The translations under genes were made by a program, and so were the position numbers. Under the pieces are notes generated by a model, which saw only the letters and a program-made list of their open reading frames with translations, ran no database searches and had not been told where the DNA came from. Shown one piece after another: positions 34,587 through 43,137 of a DNA stretch of 64,000 nucleotides (positions are counted from its first letter, which is position 1; each line of letters starts with the position of its first letter). This DNA comes from Ilyonectria destructans. Its lineage: Eukaryota > Ascomycota > Sordariomycetes > Hypocreales > Nectriaceae. The stretch spans positions 2,480,001 through 2,544,000 of the forward strand of contig JAHEWK010000009.1 of NCBI GenBank assembly GCA_020740775.1, given 5' to 3'.

Positions 34587-35470
34587 GTTGAGAGGCATAA
34601 ATGGGTAATTCAATGACTACCAGGGATGTGCGGATAAGAAACGCTTTGCGAAGCTTCATTGTCTTTCAGCCCCGATTATGCGAAATTTCAAGACAGGCTG
34701 GGTCATATAGTATCCCCAAGATGGTTCAGATGGCCATACACGTGCAGTGAGCGGTATAGTAAAACGCAGCGACATCGCATATGTGCAAGTCAGTAGACCA
34801 TGTCTGGGCGGCCTCATGAACATGCCATCATCGCCTTTTCCCCGTGATGGCGTCATTCCTTAGTAGGTGGGCCGTGACTTGATAGGGAGCTTGAGAAGGG
34901 TTGCAATGAGTTTGAAACGCTGTTTCTTGATTTAATGTTGCTCCCGGCTTTTATCCCCGAAAGAGCAATAATGAAGGAGTCCGTCGACGCACCATGACTT
35001 TTGACGATAACGACGGAATTTAATTTCGGGAGCTTTTCCTATTTGAGTATCATGAATGATCGATGATCGTGACCGAGGGTTACATCGGAGATGGTCAATG
35101 ACGCTAAGTTTTGCGCCCGGCCTTGATTGCGAGAGCGAATGACCCTGATTATCATGATGTATTGCCATGGTTGGAATAAAACGGTTAAGCTAGGCCTATG
35201 GGGATTTTCCCTATTCCATAGAATGAAATTCCTACCTAAAAGTGTTTAAATCCAGTGTAAAGTATAGCCGCACAGACTCATTAAACTTGAGGGGTTCTGT
35301 ACAGAATCTCAAGATAGCAGCTTTCCAAAAGTGATTGGTTGCGTTGTTTTAGGCGCATCAAGGCGTGGCCACCTTCCAATCTGGATCACGGGCAACCACC
35401 ATTTTCCGAGACATTGCTCCATGTGACTCAATCGGGCCAACCCTTTTGCAACCTTGAATAATAATGATCT
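34587..35470. other. Intergenic region, no gene seen
   Basis: About 880 bp upstream of the GH16 gene. Its promoter lies here. Small frames on the minus strand show no domain. Confidence 0.5.
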
Positions 35471-35660
35471 GCTCGTAGGCCCGAATATTCGTATCACGAG
35501 TCCTAAACAGAAATGATATCTGGGATCTAGCCAGGGCACATTCGTGACAACGCGACCGCGGTGCCGGGGACGACTAGCTGATTGGCTTCGAGTATTCCAT
35601 TCCTTTTTGACAGGCGACCAATAATACGGTGGACAGATTTAACAAGACAAAGAAGAACAT
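35471..35660 (+). repeat. Diverged direct repeat, copy 1 (LTR-like)
   Basis: This ~190-bp segment aligns with 37703-37886 in the same orientation. Exact shared blocks are GTAGGCCCGAATATT, TATCACGAGTCC and ATCTGGGATC near the start and AAGAAGAA at the end, with mainly C/T and G/A differences in between. Copy 1 is the less AT-rich. The alignment can be bounded by TG at the 5' end and CA at the 3' end, as in LTRs, but flanking target duplications are not seen. The two copies bracket about 2 kb that contains the beta-lactamase-family pseudogene. Confidence 0.7.
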
Positions 35661-36227
35661 CGACGGGAGAGATCCGAATGTGGTTGCACGTTACCAAACA
35701 GGCCATCCTCTCTGGGAACCACTGCCAATGACATCGCTAACGATGGCGGTGGCTGCAGTCACGCTCTACGAGGCGGCGAAACAGAGCCTTGGGCGTATCC
35801 AAGAAACCCACAAGTCAGCCATTACTGCCAGCAACATTAGTCCTTTGTTGCATCCGTCGCGGCACATTCGATCGTGGGCTTACGGTTTAATAGAGTGTGG
35901 ATACTGAATTTAGTTATTGTCTTGATCCAGCACGTCCTCGGCCCCCCATCTTTCCTCGAGAATGGTTTAAGTCAATCTCAACTCCTTTGTCTCTGGTCAG
36001 GACACCTGCTTATTCCAGTAGACTAGCTAAAACCCTCCAGTGTTAGTCTGTTATTTTCTCGGGAAACTGCCAAGACCAAAAACTACCCATGTTTTCACAA
36101 GTTGGCACTAGGGAGGAGATGCTAAACCCTCTTGTCCGGGTACACACTAGAGTGCAGTGCGAAACGGATGCCTGCCATCTAGTCACTCCTTTCTGTACTC
36201 GTCCGCTGGAACATCGTTGTCGTGTAC
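35661..36227. other. Region between repeat copy 1 and the pseudogene
   Basis: No gene is supported. A 92-codon plus-strand frame at 35629-35907 starts inside the repeat and has no known domain. No reverse transcriptase or transposase relic was recognised. Confidence 0.45.
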
Positions 36228-37386
36228 CTAGAACAGACGATCAGGCCTACTATCCTCTCCCACCTTGAACTCGACCTTCTAGAAACTGGGTCTTTTGATC
36301 CGGACCCACCCATAGACCACGCCGAGATAGGTTGTTGTGCGGCTGGTGCCAAGTGGAGATATCGTCCTCGTAATGAGAGAGGATGAACTTCTCAGACTCG
36401 AGGCCCTGAAGACCCCAGTAGAGTTCCCGTTCTCCTCGGTGACAACCATCTTGAAAATATGAAGGTGATCCCAGTACGCGCCGACGTAGGTCTCAAGCTT
36501 CCTTGGAGATGTTCCGTTCTTTTGAGCATGTTGAAGCTCCTCGACAAGATTGGGGTACCACTTCAGCTTCTCTGCCGCTGAAGTTTTAGAAGCCGCGATG
36601 TAGTCGCTTGCTGGAACTCGGGAACCTCAAGGAATTCTTCGAGAACAAGTTGCCCAACCCAATCAGGAACGTTGTTGAGGCCAGGGAATTGGATGCGATG
36701 ACAACGGATCGCATTTCCGCGTGCGGAGTGCCGACCCAGTCGTCTCCGGCCTTGACGCAGGTGATCGGTGCCGAGGTTCCGTCGTCCAGCGCGTTCTAGT
36801 ACTTTTCAACGTTGTCGAGGTCTGACGGCGGTGGCGTCTTGAGATAGGTGCGGTTCATGCTTAGCAAGTCAAGAATTCGACTCGAGACAAAGTCGAAGTA
36901 GGATAGGTGGCTCAGCGATTCAATGACCTTGCCGGCAAGCTCAAACGCGAGATTTTTGTATGAGAATTGGCCTTGAAATGGGAGCGGGCGGGTCTGGCTG
37001 TTGAAGTATGCCATGGAATCCTTTTCGCGGATGAGGATGTTGTTGTCGATGCCGATGATGAGGTTGTCACCCCATGACATGCCGGATCGATGGTAGAGAG
37101 GTCGGAGACTGTCAAGTGGTTCTGCAGAATCTCGTCGTTGATGTTCAAGGAAGGGAGAGCGTTCTTGACCAACGTGTCCCAGGCGACCTTGTTCTCCTCG
37201 ACGAGAGTGGCCTGACCGCAGCTAATGTCAGTTTTGCGATTCAAGGATGAAGACGGAATTGGACGTACACAGCGTCCACGTAGCGCTGGACAACCGATAA
37301 TAGAGCGTGCTAAAGTTGGTCGAAATAGCGACTATGATGACGAGACAGGCTGTCGCAGCCAAGACGGACTTTCTCGAGAGGCGCAT
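36228..37386 (-). pseudogene. Beta-lactamase/transpeptidase-like serine hydrolase pseudogene
   Basis: Read on the minus strand, the start at 37386 gives a membrane-anchor-like N terminus (MRLSRKSVLAATACLVIIVA). A probable intron follows (about 37209-37255), then LVEENKVAWDTLVKNALPS, HRSGMSWGDN, FSYKNLAFELAGKVIE, NALDDGTSAP and a C-terminal domain with ETYVGAYWDHLHIFKMVV and ISTWHQPHNN. This is the order of fungal class-C beta-lactamase-like hydrolases. Damage includes a missing stretch after the anchor that would hold the SxxK serine, a frameshift just before HRSGMSW (about 37090), an in-frame TAG at 36798-36796 in place of a tyrosine codon, a frameshift near 36640-36600, and another near 36433. 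It cannot make an active enzyme. Similarity between the pieces and one original protein is inferred from order and frame. Confidence 0.8.
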
Positions 37387-37702
37387 GCAGAATGTGATGT
37401 GCGAAGAGGAGAATGAGAGGATGAGAGAGGGTGAGAGTCAGAGAGGGAGATGGTGTGGCCCAGGGCTATGAAAAGAGTGGAAGGGAAGGGGAGGAGGGAG
37501 AGCAGCTGTGCCAGGTGTCGGCAGGTGGCGGGCAGAAGATCCGCAGGCGTGCATTCAAGGCAAACATTTGGATCATTTGGATGTAATACGGCAACACAGC
37601 AGGAGTCTTCTTTTGTTGTTTTCGCTGTGAGTCGACCTCTGGACGCCACAGTCAAGGATATGCACAGCCGAGGCCTCAGAACCATCAATCAACCCATAAT
37701 GC

Positions 37703-37886
37703 TCTACTTGTAGGCCCGAATATTATATCACGAGTCCATACAAGATCTGGGATCCAGTCAGGGTATACTTGTTACAACGTAACTGTCTTGCTAGCGTCGA
37801 TTTGTAAATTAGCTTTGAGTATATATTTCTCCTTTAAGAGCTGGTTAAAAATACACTGGCCGTATTTAATAATATAAAGAAGAATA
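37703..37886 (+). repeat. Diverged direct repeat, copy 2 (LTR-like, AT-shifted)
   Basis: Second copy of the repeat at 35471-35660. It keeps the same block order but is clearly richer in A and T (for example TTTAATAATATAAAGAAGAA against TTTAACAAGACAAAGAAGAA), as expected if it suffered C-to-T changes on both strands. It ends about 300 bp before the GH20 start codon. Confidence 0.7.
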
Positions 37887-38181
37887 TTCAGGGTCATCTT
37901 CCAACAGAAGGAAAAAGTAGGAGCATTATAATTCTGCCGGTTGTAACCGCCCAGTCTCAACCTGGGCCGTGAGACTGGCTGCCTAAGCCAGAGCAACGTT
38001 ACAGTTGCAGCTTGGGGTAAGGAAATATAAATGTTCACAGGCATCCATCCTCATAACATAAAACTTGCATCTGCCCACAATTGTTATAATTCACCAATCT
38101 GTTTCCTTAATATCTATATTTCTATACACACTATCTATATTGCGCCCTATTACACGATTATTCAAAACGAGATCTACCAAG

Positions 38182-39702
38182 ATGATTCCTCAACCCAAAT
38201 CTGTTATCAAAGGGAATGGAGTTGTTCAGGTAACTAAGCCAGAGCCGGCCAGCGTCATCGATGCGTCGTTGCCCCGGGAGGGCTACATTCTCGACGTAGG
38301 CAGCTCAGGGGACGGCGTCGTGCATGTAACGGGCGGCTCTTCAGAGGGCATTTTCTACGGCATGCAGACATTCAAGCAGCTCCTACCGCCAATATTCCTC
38401 CGCCACAGCGGCGGCGTCTCCGAAGGCCCGTGGCAAGTACCCGTCCAACGCATCAGCGACGCCCCACGTTTCGCCTGGCGAGGCGTCATGCTAGATGTAG
38501 CGCGCCATTTCATGCCACTGCCTGATCTACTACGCTTTATCGACCTTGCAGCCTTTCACAAACTCAACGTGCTACACTTGCATCTAACCGACGACCAAGG
38601 TTGGCGACTGCCTGTCGACAAGTGGCCGCGCCTGACGGAGGTGGCGTGCTGGAGGAAAAGAACGATGCTCGGCGCGGTTAAGCACGACAAATACGAAGAA
38701 CGACCACACGGCGGGTTTTACTCCAAGGCGGACCTGCAGCAGGTTGTAGCTTTTGCAACGAAGAGGTACATTACAGTGGTGCCAGAGATCGATATGCCCG
38801 GACACATGCAAGCAGCCATCGCAGCATATCCGGAGCTTGGCAATGGGCCAAAGGTAGAGGTGATGGAGGCATGGGGTATCTCTACTCACGTGCTGAATAT
38901 GTCGGATAAGACGTTGGACTTTTGCAGAGACGTTCTCGATGCTGCCCATGACATTTTCCCGGGCGAGTACATTGGCATCGGAGGGGACGAATGTCCCCAT
39001 GACGAGTGGAAGGCGAGTCCAGACGTGCAAGCCCAGATGAGGCACCTGGGTTTGCCTGACGAGAGTTCCCTGCACGGATGGTTCGTAGGGCAAATGGCAG
39101 ATCATCTGCGATCTCTTGGCCGCCGCGCTTATGGATGGGATGAGATCCTAGCTGGCGGAGAGCAAACCCCTGCCGACGTACTGATAGCTGCCTGGCGGGG
39201 GATCGAGCCGACCAAGATTGCGGCCCAGCGCGGATTTGAAGTCGTCGCATGCCCAGACGTTGCGGCGTATCTGGACTTCCGTCAGTCGGAGGAGGAAGAC
39301 GAACCCACGCCGGTTGGTACAGTGCTCACGGTAGATGATGTGTACGCCTTTGAGCCAGTTCCAGTGGGACTGACAGAAGACGAGAGGATAAAAGTCATCG
39401 GAGCTCAGGCGAACGTTTGGACGGAGCATATGGAAAGTGCCCGGAGGGTAGACTATATGGCTTATCCGAGGCTATGTGCCTTCGCAGAAGTGGCATGGGG
39501 GAAACCGCCCGATGACAGCTCTGTTGAAAACTTCAATGCCCGGCTGAAGATTCATGTAGCGCGTCTGGATGCGCTCGGGGTCAACTATCGGCCACTTAGT
39601 GGTCCACGGCCATGGGACGCTCGTCCGGATGCTCTTGGAAAACCAAAAACCATGGAAGCTCGTCTTGCGAAGCAGGCCAAGTTTACAGCTGACTTGAAAT
39701 AA
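38182..39702 (+). CDS. GH20 beta-N-acetylhexosaminidase, bacterial type
   Basis: Intronless, 506 aa from the ATG at 38182. The frame is open from 38065 and would add a hydrophobic segment, so a membrane-anchored longer form is possible. The GH20 barrel is complete: APRFAWRGVMLDVARHF, LHLHLTDDQGWRLPVDKWPRL, VVPEIDMPGHMQAAIAAYPELGN, the catalytic pair Asp269-Glu270 in GIGGDECPHDEW, GWDEILAGG and GAQANVWTEHM. The N-terminal GH20b domain is only about 80 residues and seems shortened. These barrel motifs follow the order of actinobacterial hexosaminidases more than the secreted fungal Hex1 type, and with the lack of introns and of a clear signal peptide they suggest old transfer from bacteria. It would cleave terminal GlcNAc or GalNAc. 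Confidence 0.9.
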   Translation: MIPQPKSVIKGNGVVQVTKPEPASVIDASLPREGYILDVGSSGDGVVHVTGGSSEGIFYGMQTFKQLLPPIFLRHSGGVSEGPWQVPVQRISDAPRFAWRGVMLDVARHFMPLPDLLRFIDLAAFHKLNVLHLHLTDDQGWRLPVDKWPRLTEVACWRKRTMLGAVKHDKYEERPHGGFYSKADLQQVVAFATKRYITVVPEIDMPGHMQAAIAAYPELGNGPKVEVMEAWGISTHVLNMSDKTLDFCRDVLDAAHDIFPGEYIGIGGDECPHDEWKASPDVQAQMRHLGLPDESSLHGWFVGQMADHLRSLGRRAYGWDEILAGGEQTPADVLIAAWRGIEPTKIAAQRGFEVVACPDVAAYLDFRQSEEEDEPTPVGTVLTVDDVYAFEPVPVGLTEDERIKVIGAQANVWTEHMESARRVDYMAYPRLCAFAEVAWGKPPDDSSVENFNARLKIHVARLDALGVNYRPLSGPRPWDARPDALGKPKTMEARLAKQAKFTADLK

Positions 39703-39907
39703 CTCGCTTTACTTGACGTATGTCTTCTGAACACTCCCCCCGAGGTATAGCTATTGGAAACGCATGCCAGAGGCTCATTTGAATAGATCTAACATTATTA
39801 TAGGCTGCGGATAACGGATAACGGAGAGTACAGGCGACACTGATATTCGCCGAGCTGAGACTCTAGCATGCAATCTACTCATAATAAGGGAAACAAGGAT
39901 TCTTTAT

Positions 39908-40564
39908 CTATGTTTCTTTATCTAGCCGCAATGCCATAATCATCCCTGATCGCCCTGTGTATTTATCTTCCAACGTCCCTTTGGGTAGCAGATAGCCCTC
40001 GCCATTTGCTCTCAAAGCTTCCTCTAGAGTGCAAATTCCGGAATCCTCAAATCCCAGTCCTTTATACAGCCGAGCCGTGCTCGTATTCCCGAACTTTACC
40101 ATGATGCGAACTCGAACATGAGGTGTCTTGGTTTCCTCTCGACGCACCAAGAACCGGAATGCTTCTTTGCAAAGCTGTACTGCTAGCCCTTTTCCCCTGT
40201 GATTGGGCAACGAATAAAGACTCATCATTTGCCATTTCTCTTCCACCCGGTCGTCGGCTGGAATAGGTTGGTCAGACTCCGAGGGTAGTCTGAATTGTTC
40301 TGCGGAAAGGGGACCGCGTAGAGTTACTTGCGCCACCCATTCTGTGGTTGTCTCTTCCTCAAAGACGCAGATGAAAGTCTCTTTCTCCGGGTCACATAGG
40401 CGAGAGACCCAAACATCGTCGGAGAATTGCGATTCTGCCTCCAAGGTTGACGAGAAGGCGGTGGGTGATTGTCGTAGAGCTTCAAGTCGTAAAGCTTTGT
40501 ATTTCGCAGCAACCGACGAAAGGTCCGCAGCGGACTGGTCAATACGAACAAAGGAGTACGACAT
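39908..40564 (-). CDS. GNAT-family N-acetyltransferase
   Basis: Intronless, 218 aa. Motif A for acetyl-CoA binding is YSLPNHRGKGLAVQLCKEAF (residues about 115-134), preceded by a long beta-strand region and followed by the N-x-x-T-x-x-L-Y-x-x-x-G-F element (GNTSTARLYKGLGF), the standard motif B. The size and the N-terminal ALRQSPTAFSSTLEAE stretch match fungal single-domain GNATs that acetylate small amines or proteins. The substrate cannot be inferred. It is probably cytosolic. It is convergent with the GH20 gene, with only about 200 bp between stops. Confidence 0.88.
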   Translation of the reverse strand: MSYSFVRIDQSAADLSSVAAKYKALRLEALRQSPTAFSSTLEAESQFSDDVWVSRLCDPEKETFICVFEEETTTEWVAQVTLRGPLSAEQFRLPSESDQPIPADDRVEEKWQMMSLYSLPNHRGKGLAVQLCKEAFRFLVRREETKTPHVRVRIMVKFGNTSTARLYKGLGFEDSGICTLEEALRANGEGYLLPKGTLEDKYTGRSGMIMALRLDKET

Positions 40565-40724
40565 GACGACAGTTTCTTTTTGTATTGTGATTTGCTCTGC
40601 TCCAAGTATGGTCTGAAAGAAGGTGGTGTGCTTGTTTTTCTGGAGGCCTTAAGAGTTACTTATATTACAGTCGAAGAAATCAGAAAAATGGAGATAATTT
40701 GGTACCAAGAATTGTGTGTGCTCC

Positions 40725-41030
40725 AGCTCGCTCCCTACAGTTGACAAGACCCACTGGAGCTCCGCCATATCGGACATGGCCGTCCGACCTGGACCATCCG
40801 CAAGAACCAAAGAGCCCTGTTAATTTGTAGTTTAGTGCGTTCCTTACGATTAATAAACCCCACCAGCGCTCCATGACTCATATAGCCATCCAACTGTGAC
40901 CACTTGTAAGAAAAAATGATAAGTGTCAATATGTGGTTTAGCACGCTCCCTACCATTGACAAGACCCACCCGAACTCCATGACTGATAAGCCCGTCGAAC
41001 CCTGAGCATTGTTAAGAAACGAAGGAATAT
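40725..41030 (+). repeat. Three diverged ~106-bp tandem repeats
   Basis: Three head-to-tail units align: anchor sequences CGCTCCCTACAGTTGACAAG at 40729, CGTTCCTTACGATTAATAAA at 40838 and CGCTCCCTACCATTGACAAG at 40944 give periods of 109 and 106 bp. Each is followed by a block like ACTCCATGACTGATAAGCCC. Differences are mostly C/T and G/A. The array ends about 60 bp before the ATG of the MFS transporter at 41092, so it lies in or next to its promoter. Open frames read through it on the minus strand but look like a consequence of the repeat rather than a gene. Confidence 0.75.
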
Positions 41031-41091
41031 CACTTTTGGGGGCAGGCTGCTCTATACTTTTTCCCTTGCCCTGCGGCCCTTATCCTCCATC

Positions 41092-42560
41092 ATGGCTAGC
41101 GTGCAACTGTCAATCTATGCGCTTCAGCCTCACGAACGGATCACCGCCCTTGGTGGGAATAACGATGCGCTGAGCTCTCAACTAAGTGGCCAGACTTGTC
41201 GCGAAGGATGGCGTACGAGTATCCTTGGTAAGCCCTACGCCTAAATTCATATATTGACGGTGATTAACTGGTCGATAGTGGTCCTTTGCTCTCACTTCGT
41301 GGTCATGAATACTTGGGGCTTCACAAACTCTTTTGGGGCTTTCCAAACCTATCTTACCGAGACCTTGAATTCCTCGCCGTCCACAATATCATGGATCGGG
41401 TCGATGCAAATTTTCCTACTTTTCTTCATGGGCACCATTTCGGGGCGGCTCACTGATGCAGGGCATTTCAGAGTGGTTTTCTTTGTAGGATCACTCGCAA
41501 CTGTTGTCGGCATATTTGCATCTTCATTCTGCCATCAGTTTTGGCAATTCTTTCTCGCTCTCGGCGTCGCTGTGGGTGTCGGTAATGGGTGCTTGTTTTG
41601 CCCAATGCTCACGGTTATGTCCCCCTATTTTGATAAGAGACGAGCAATGGCGATTGGAATTGTTGCGTGCGGCTCTGCCTCGGGCGGTCTGATTTATTCC
41701 AGCATTGCACGTCAACTTGTTCCATCAGTTGGATTTCCATGGACGATGCGCACGATTTCCTTGATTCAATTTGCTCTTCTGGCTGTCGCAAATGTGTACC
41801 TCCGTCCGAGAGTACCCGCGAAGAGCTCTTCACCTTGGGTTGACTGGGCGGCTTTTCGGGATATGAGGTACAGTTACTACGCGATGAGTTCCTTTTTTGT
41901 GAGTAACCCTGGTGCACAGCTACCTGTGTGCGTCATAGCTCGCAAAGCTTTTGTTATCTTCCTGGTCCGCAGTACACCTTGGCTGACAATCACTAGTCCT
42001 TGCTCGGTTTATATTTCTCTTTCTTTTATCTCGCTGCATATTCTCGCACCATAACAACACCGTCGCTATCCTACGAGGAGTCTCTCAACCTCCTTTTAAT
42101 TCTCAATGGTGTTAGCGTAGTTGGCCGTTTGGGTTTCAACTACGCTGCGGACCGGTATGGGACTATTAATGTCTACATACCTGTGGCCGGTGCTACGGCC
42201 ATCATCCTTTTTGCTTGGATTGCCGTCAAAGATGTGCCAGGAACTTACGGTTGGGCGATTGCATGTGGCATCACTTCTGGCGGTGTGCAGAGCCTTTTTC
42301 CTGCCGCGCTGAGTTCTCTCACAGAAGACACGCAGAAACTCGGCGTCCGAATCGGTATGATCTTCACCATTGTTAGTATTCCTAGTTTGATAGGTCCCCC
42401 GATCAGTGGAGCTCTGATCGATGCCCTAGATGGGAGGTATCTTGGCGCTCAGATCTTTGCTGGTACTTCCATGTCTCTTAGCACGCTGTTCCTAGCCGCT
42501 GCACAAAGAGCAGGCCGCAAAACCAAACCAATATTTGGACCTTCAGCGTTAGGTTCATGA
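41092..42560 (+). CDS. MFS transporter, monocarboxylate-permease type
   Basis: Three exons (41092-41227, 41279-41898, 41997-42560) encode 439 aa. About twelve hydrophobic segments are seen, starting with VVLCSHFVVMNTWGFTNSFGAFQ, the fungal MCT-type TM1 signature. The loop 2-3 motif is GRLTDAGHFR and TM4-5 carry the GNGCLFCPMLTVMSPYFDKRRAMA block. TM7 begins after the 98-nt second intron. The C terminus is short. Proteins of this type (MCH/ESBP6-like) move monocarboxylates, riboflavin or metabolites, and many fungal paralogues are of unknown substrate. The intron placement restores the reading through TM7 (SFFSLLGLYFSFFYLAAYSR). It is located in the plasma membrane or vacuole. Confidence 0.9.
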
Positions 42561-43137
42561 GTCAAGGGGGGTAAGAAACGGGAATGCGATTGGGAGGGGG
42601 CTGAATGGGTTTGAACATTGTAAGTCAAGGTTGCCTCTGGGACGACACATCACGTCACTATCGACACAGGGTAATTTACTGGAATCTTCGAGCACATCGA
42701 ACCTGATATCTTACACGCAATACTTCACATCACCATGATACTCCACGGCCGCTGCACTGCGAATGCACTTATTGCTCGTGTAAAATCAAGACGCGGGGCG
42801 ACGGCGCTAATTCCCCGTGCATTGATGATTGAAACCTTCCTAACAGACTGCGGCGATGTTAAGAATAATCGCTCTGACTAACTGTTGACTCGTTGCTTCA
42901 GACTTTTTATCAGCTCAAGGTCCGCAAGCAGCAGAGCAACGTCATTTCATTGGCTAGATCGGTCTTCCGGAAAGAGCCTAGTGACACTCATAGGGATAAA
43001 TTTGACACGAATTTTGTGGACCGGCTCCATCTTTCTCCGCTCAGTTCTCGGAGATCTCTCGCTTGCTTCTTGCGCTGAACTCGTTTATTTCTCCCGTTGT
43101 CCAATTCCATTTGTACAAGCGATAGGAGTTTCCTAGT
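42561..43137. other. Intergenic region, promoter of the homeodomain gene
   Basis: About 580 bp of pyrimidine-rich leader sequence towards 43137. No repeat or gene is seen. Confidence 0.5.

Noticed and set aside
34605..35168. Minus-strand frames upstream of the GH16 gene
   Set aside because: Short, with no domain and no signal peptide; taken as chance.
40680..40980. Two minus-strand frames of 64 and 81 codons
   Set aside because: They arise from the tandem DNA repeats and carry no protein features.
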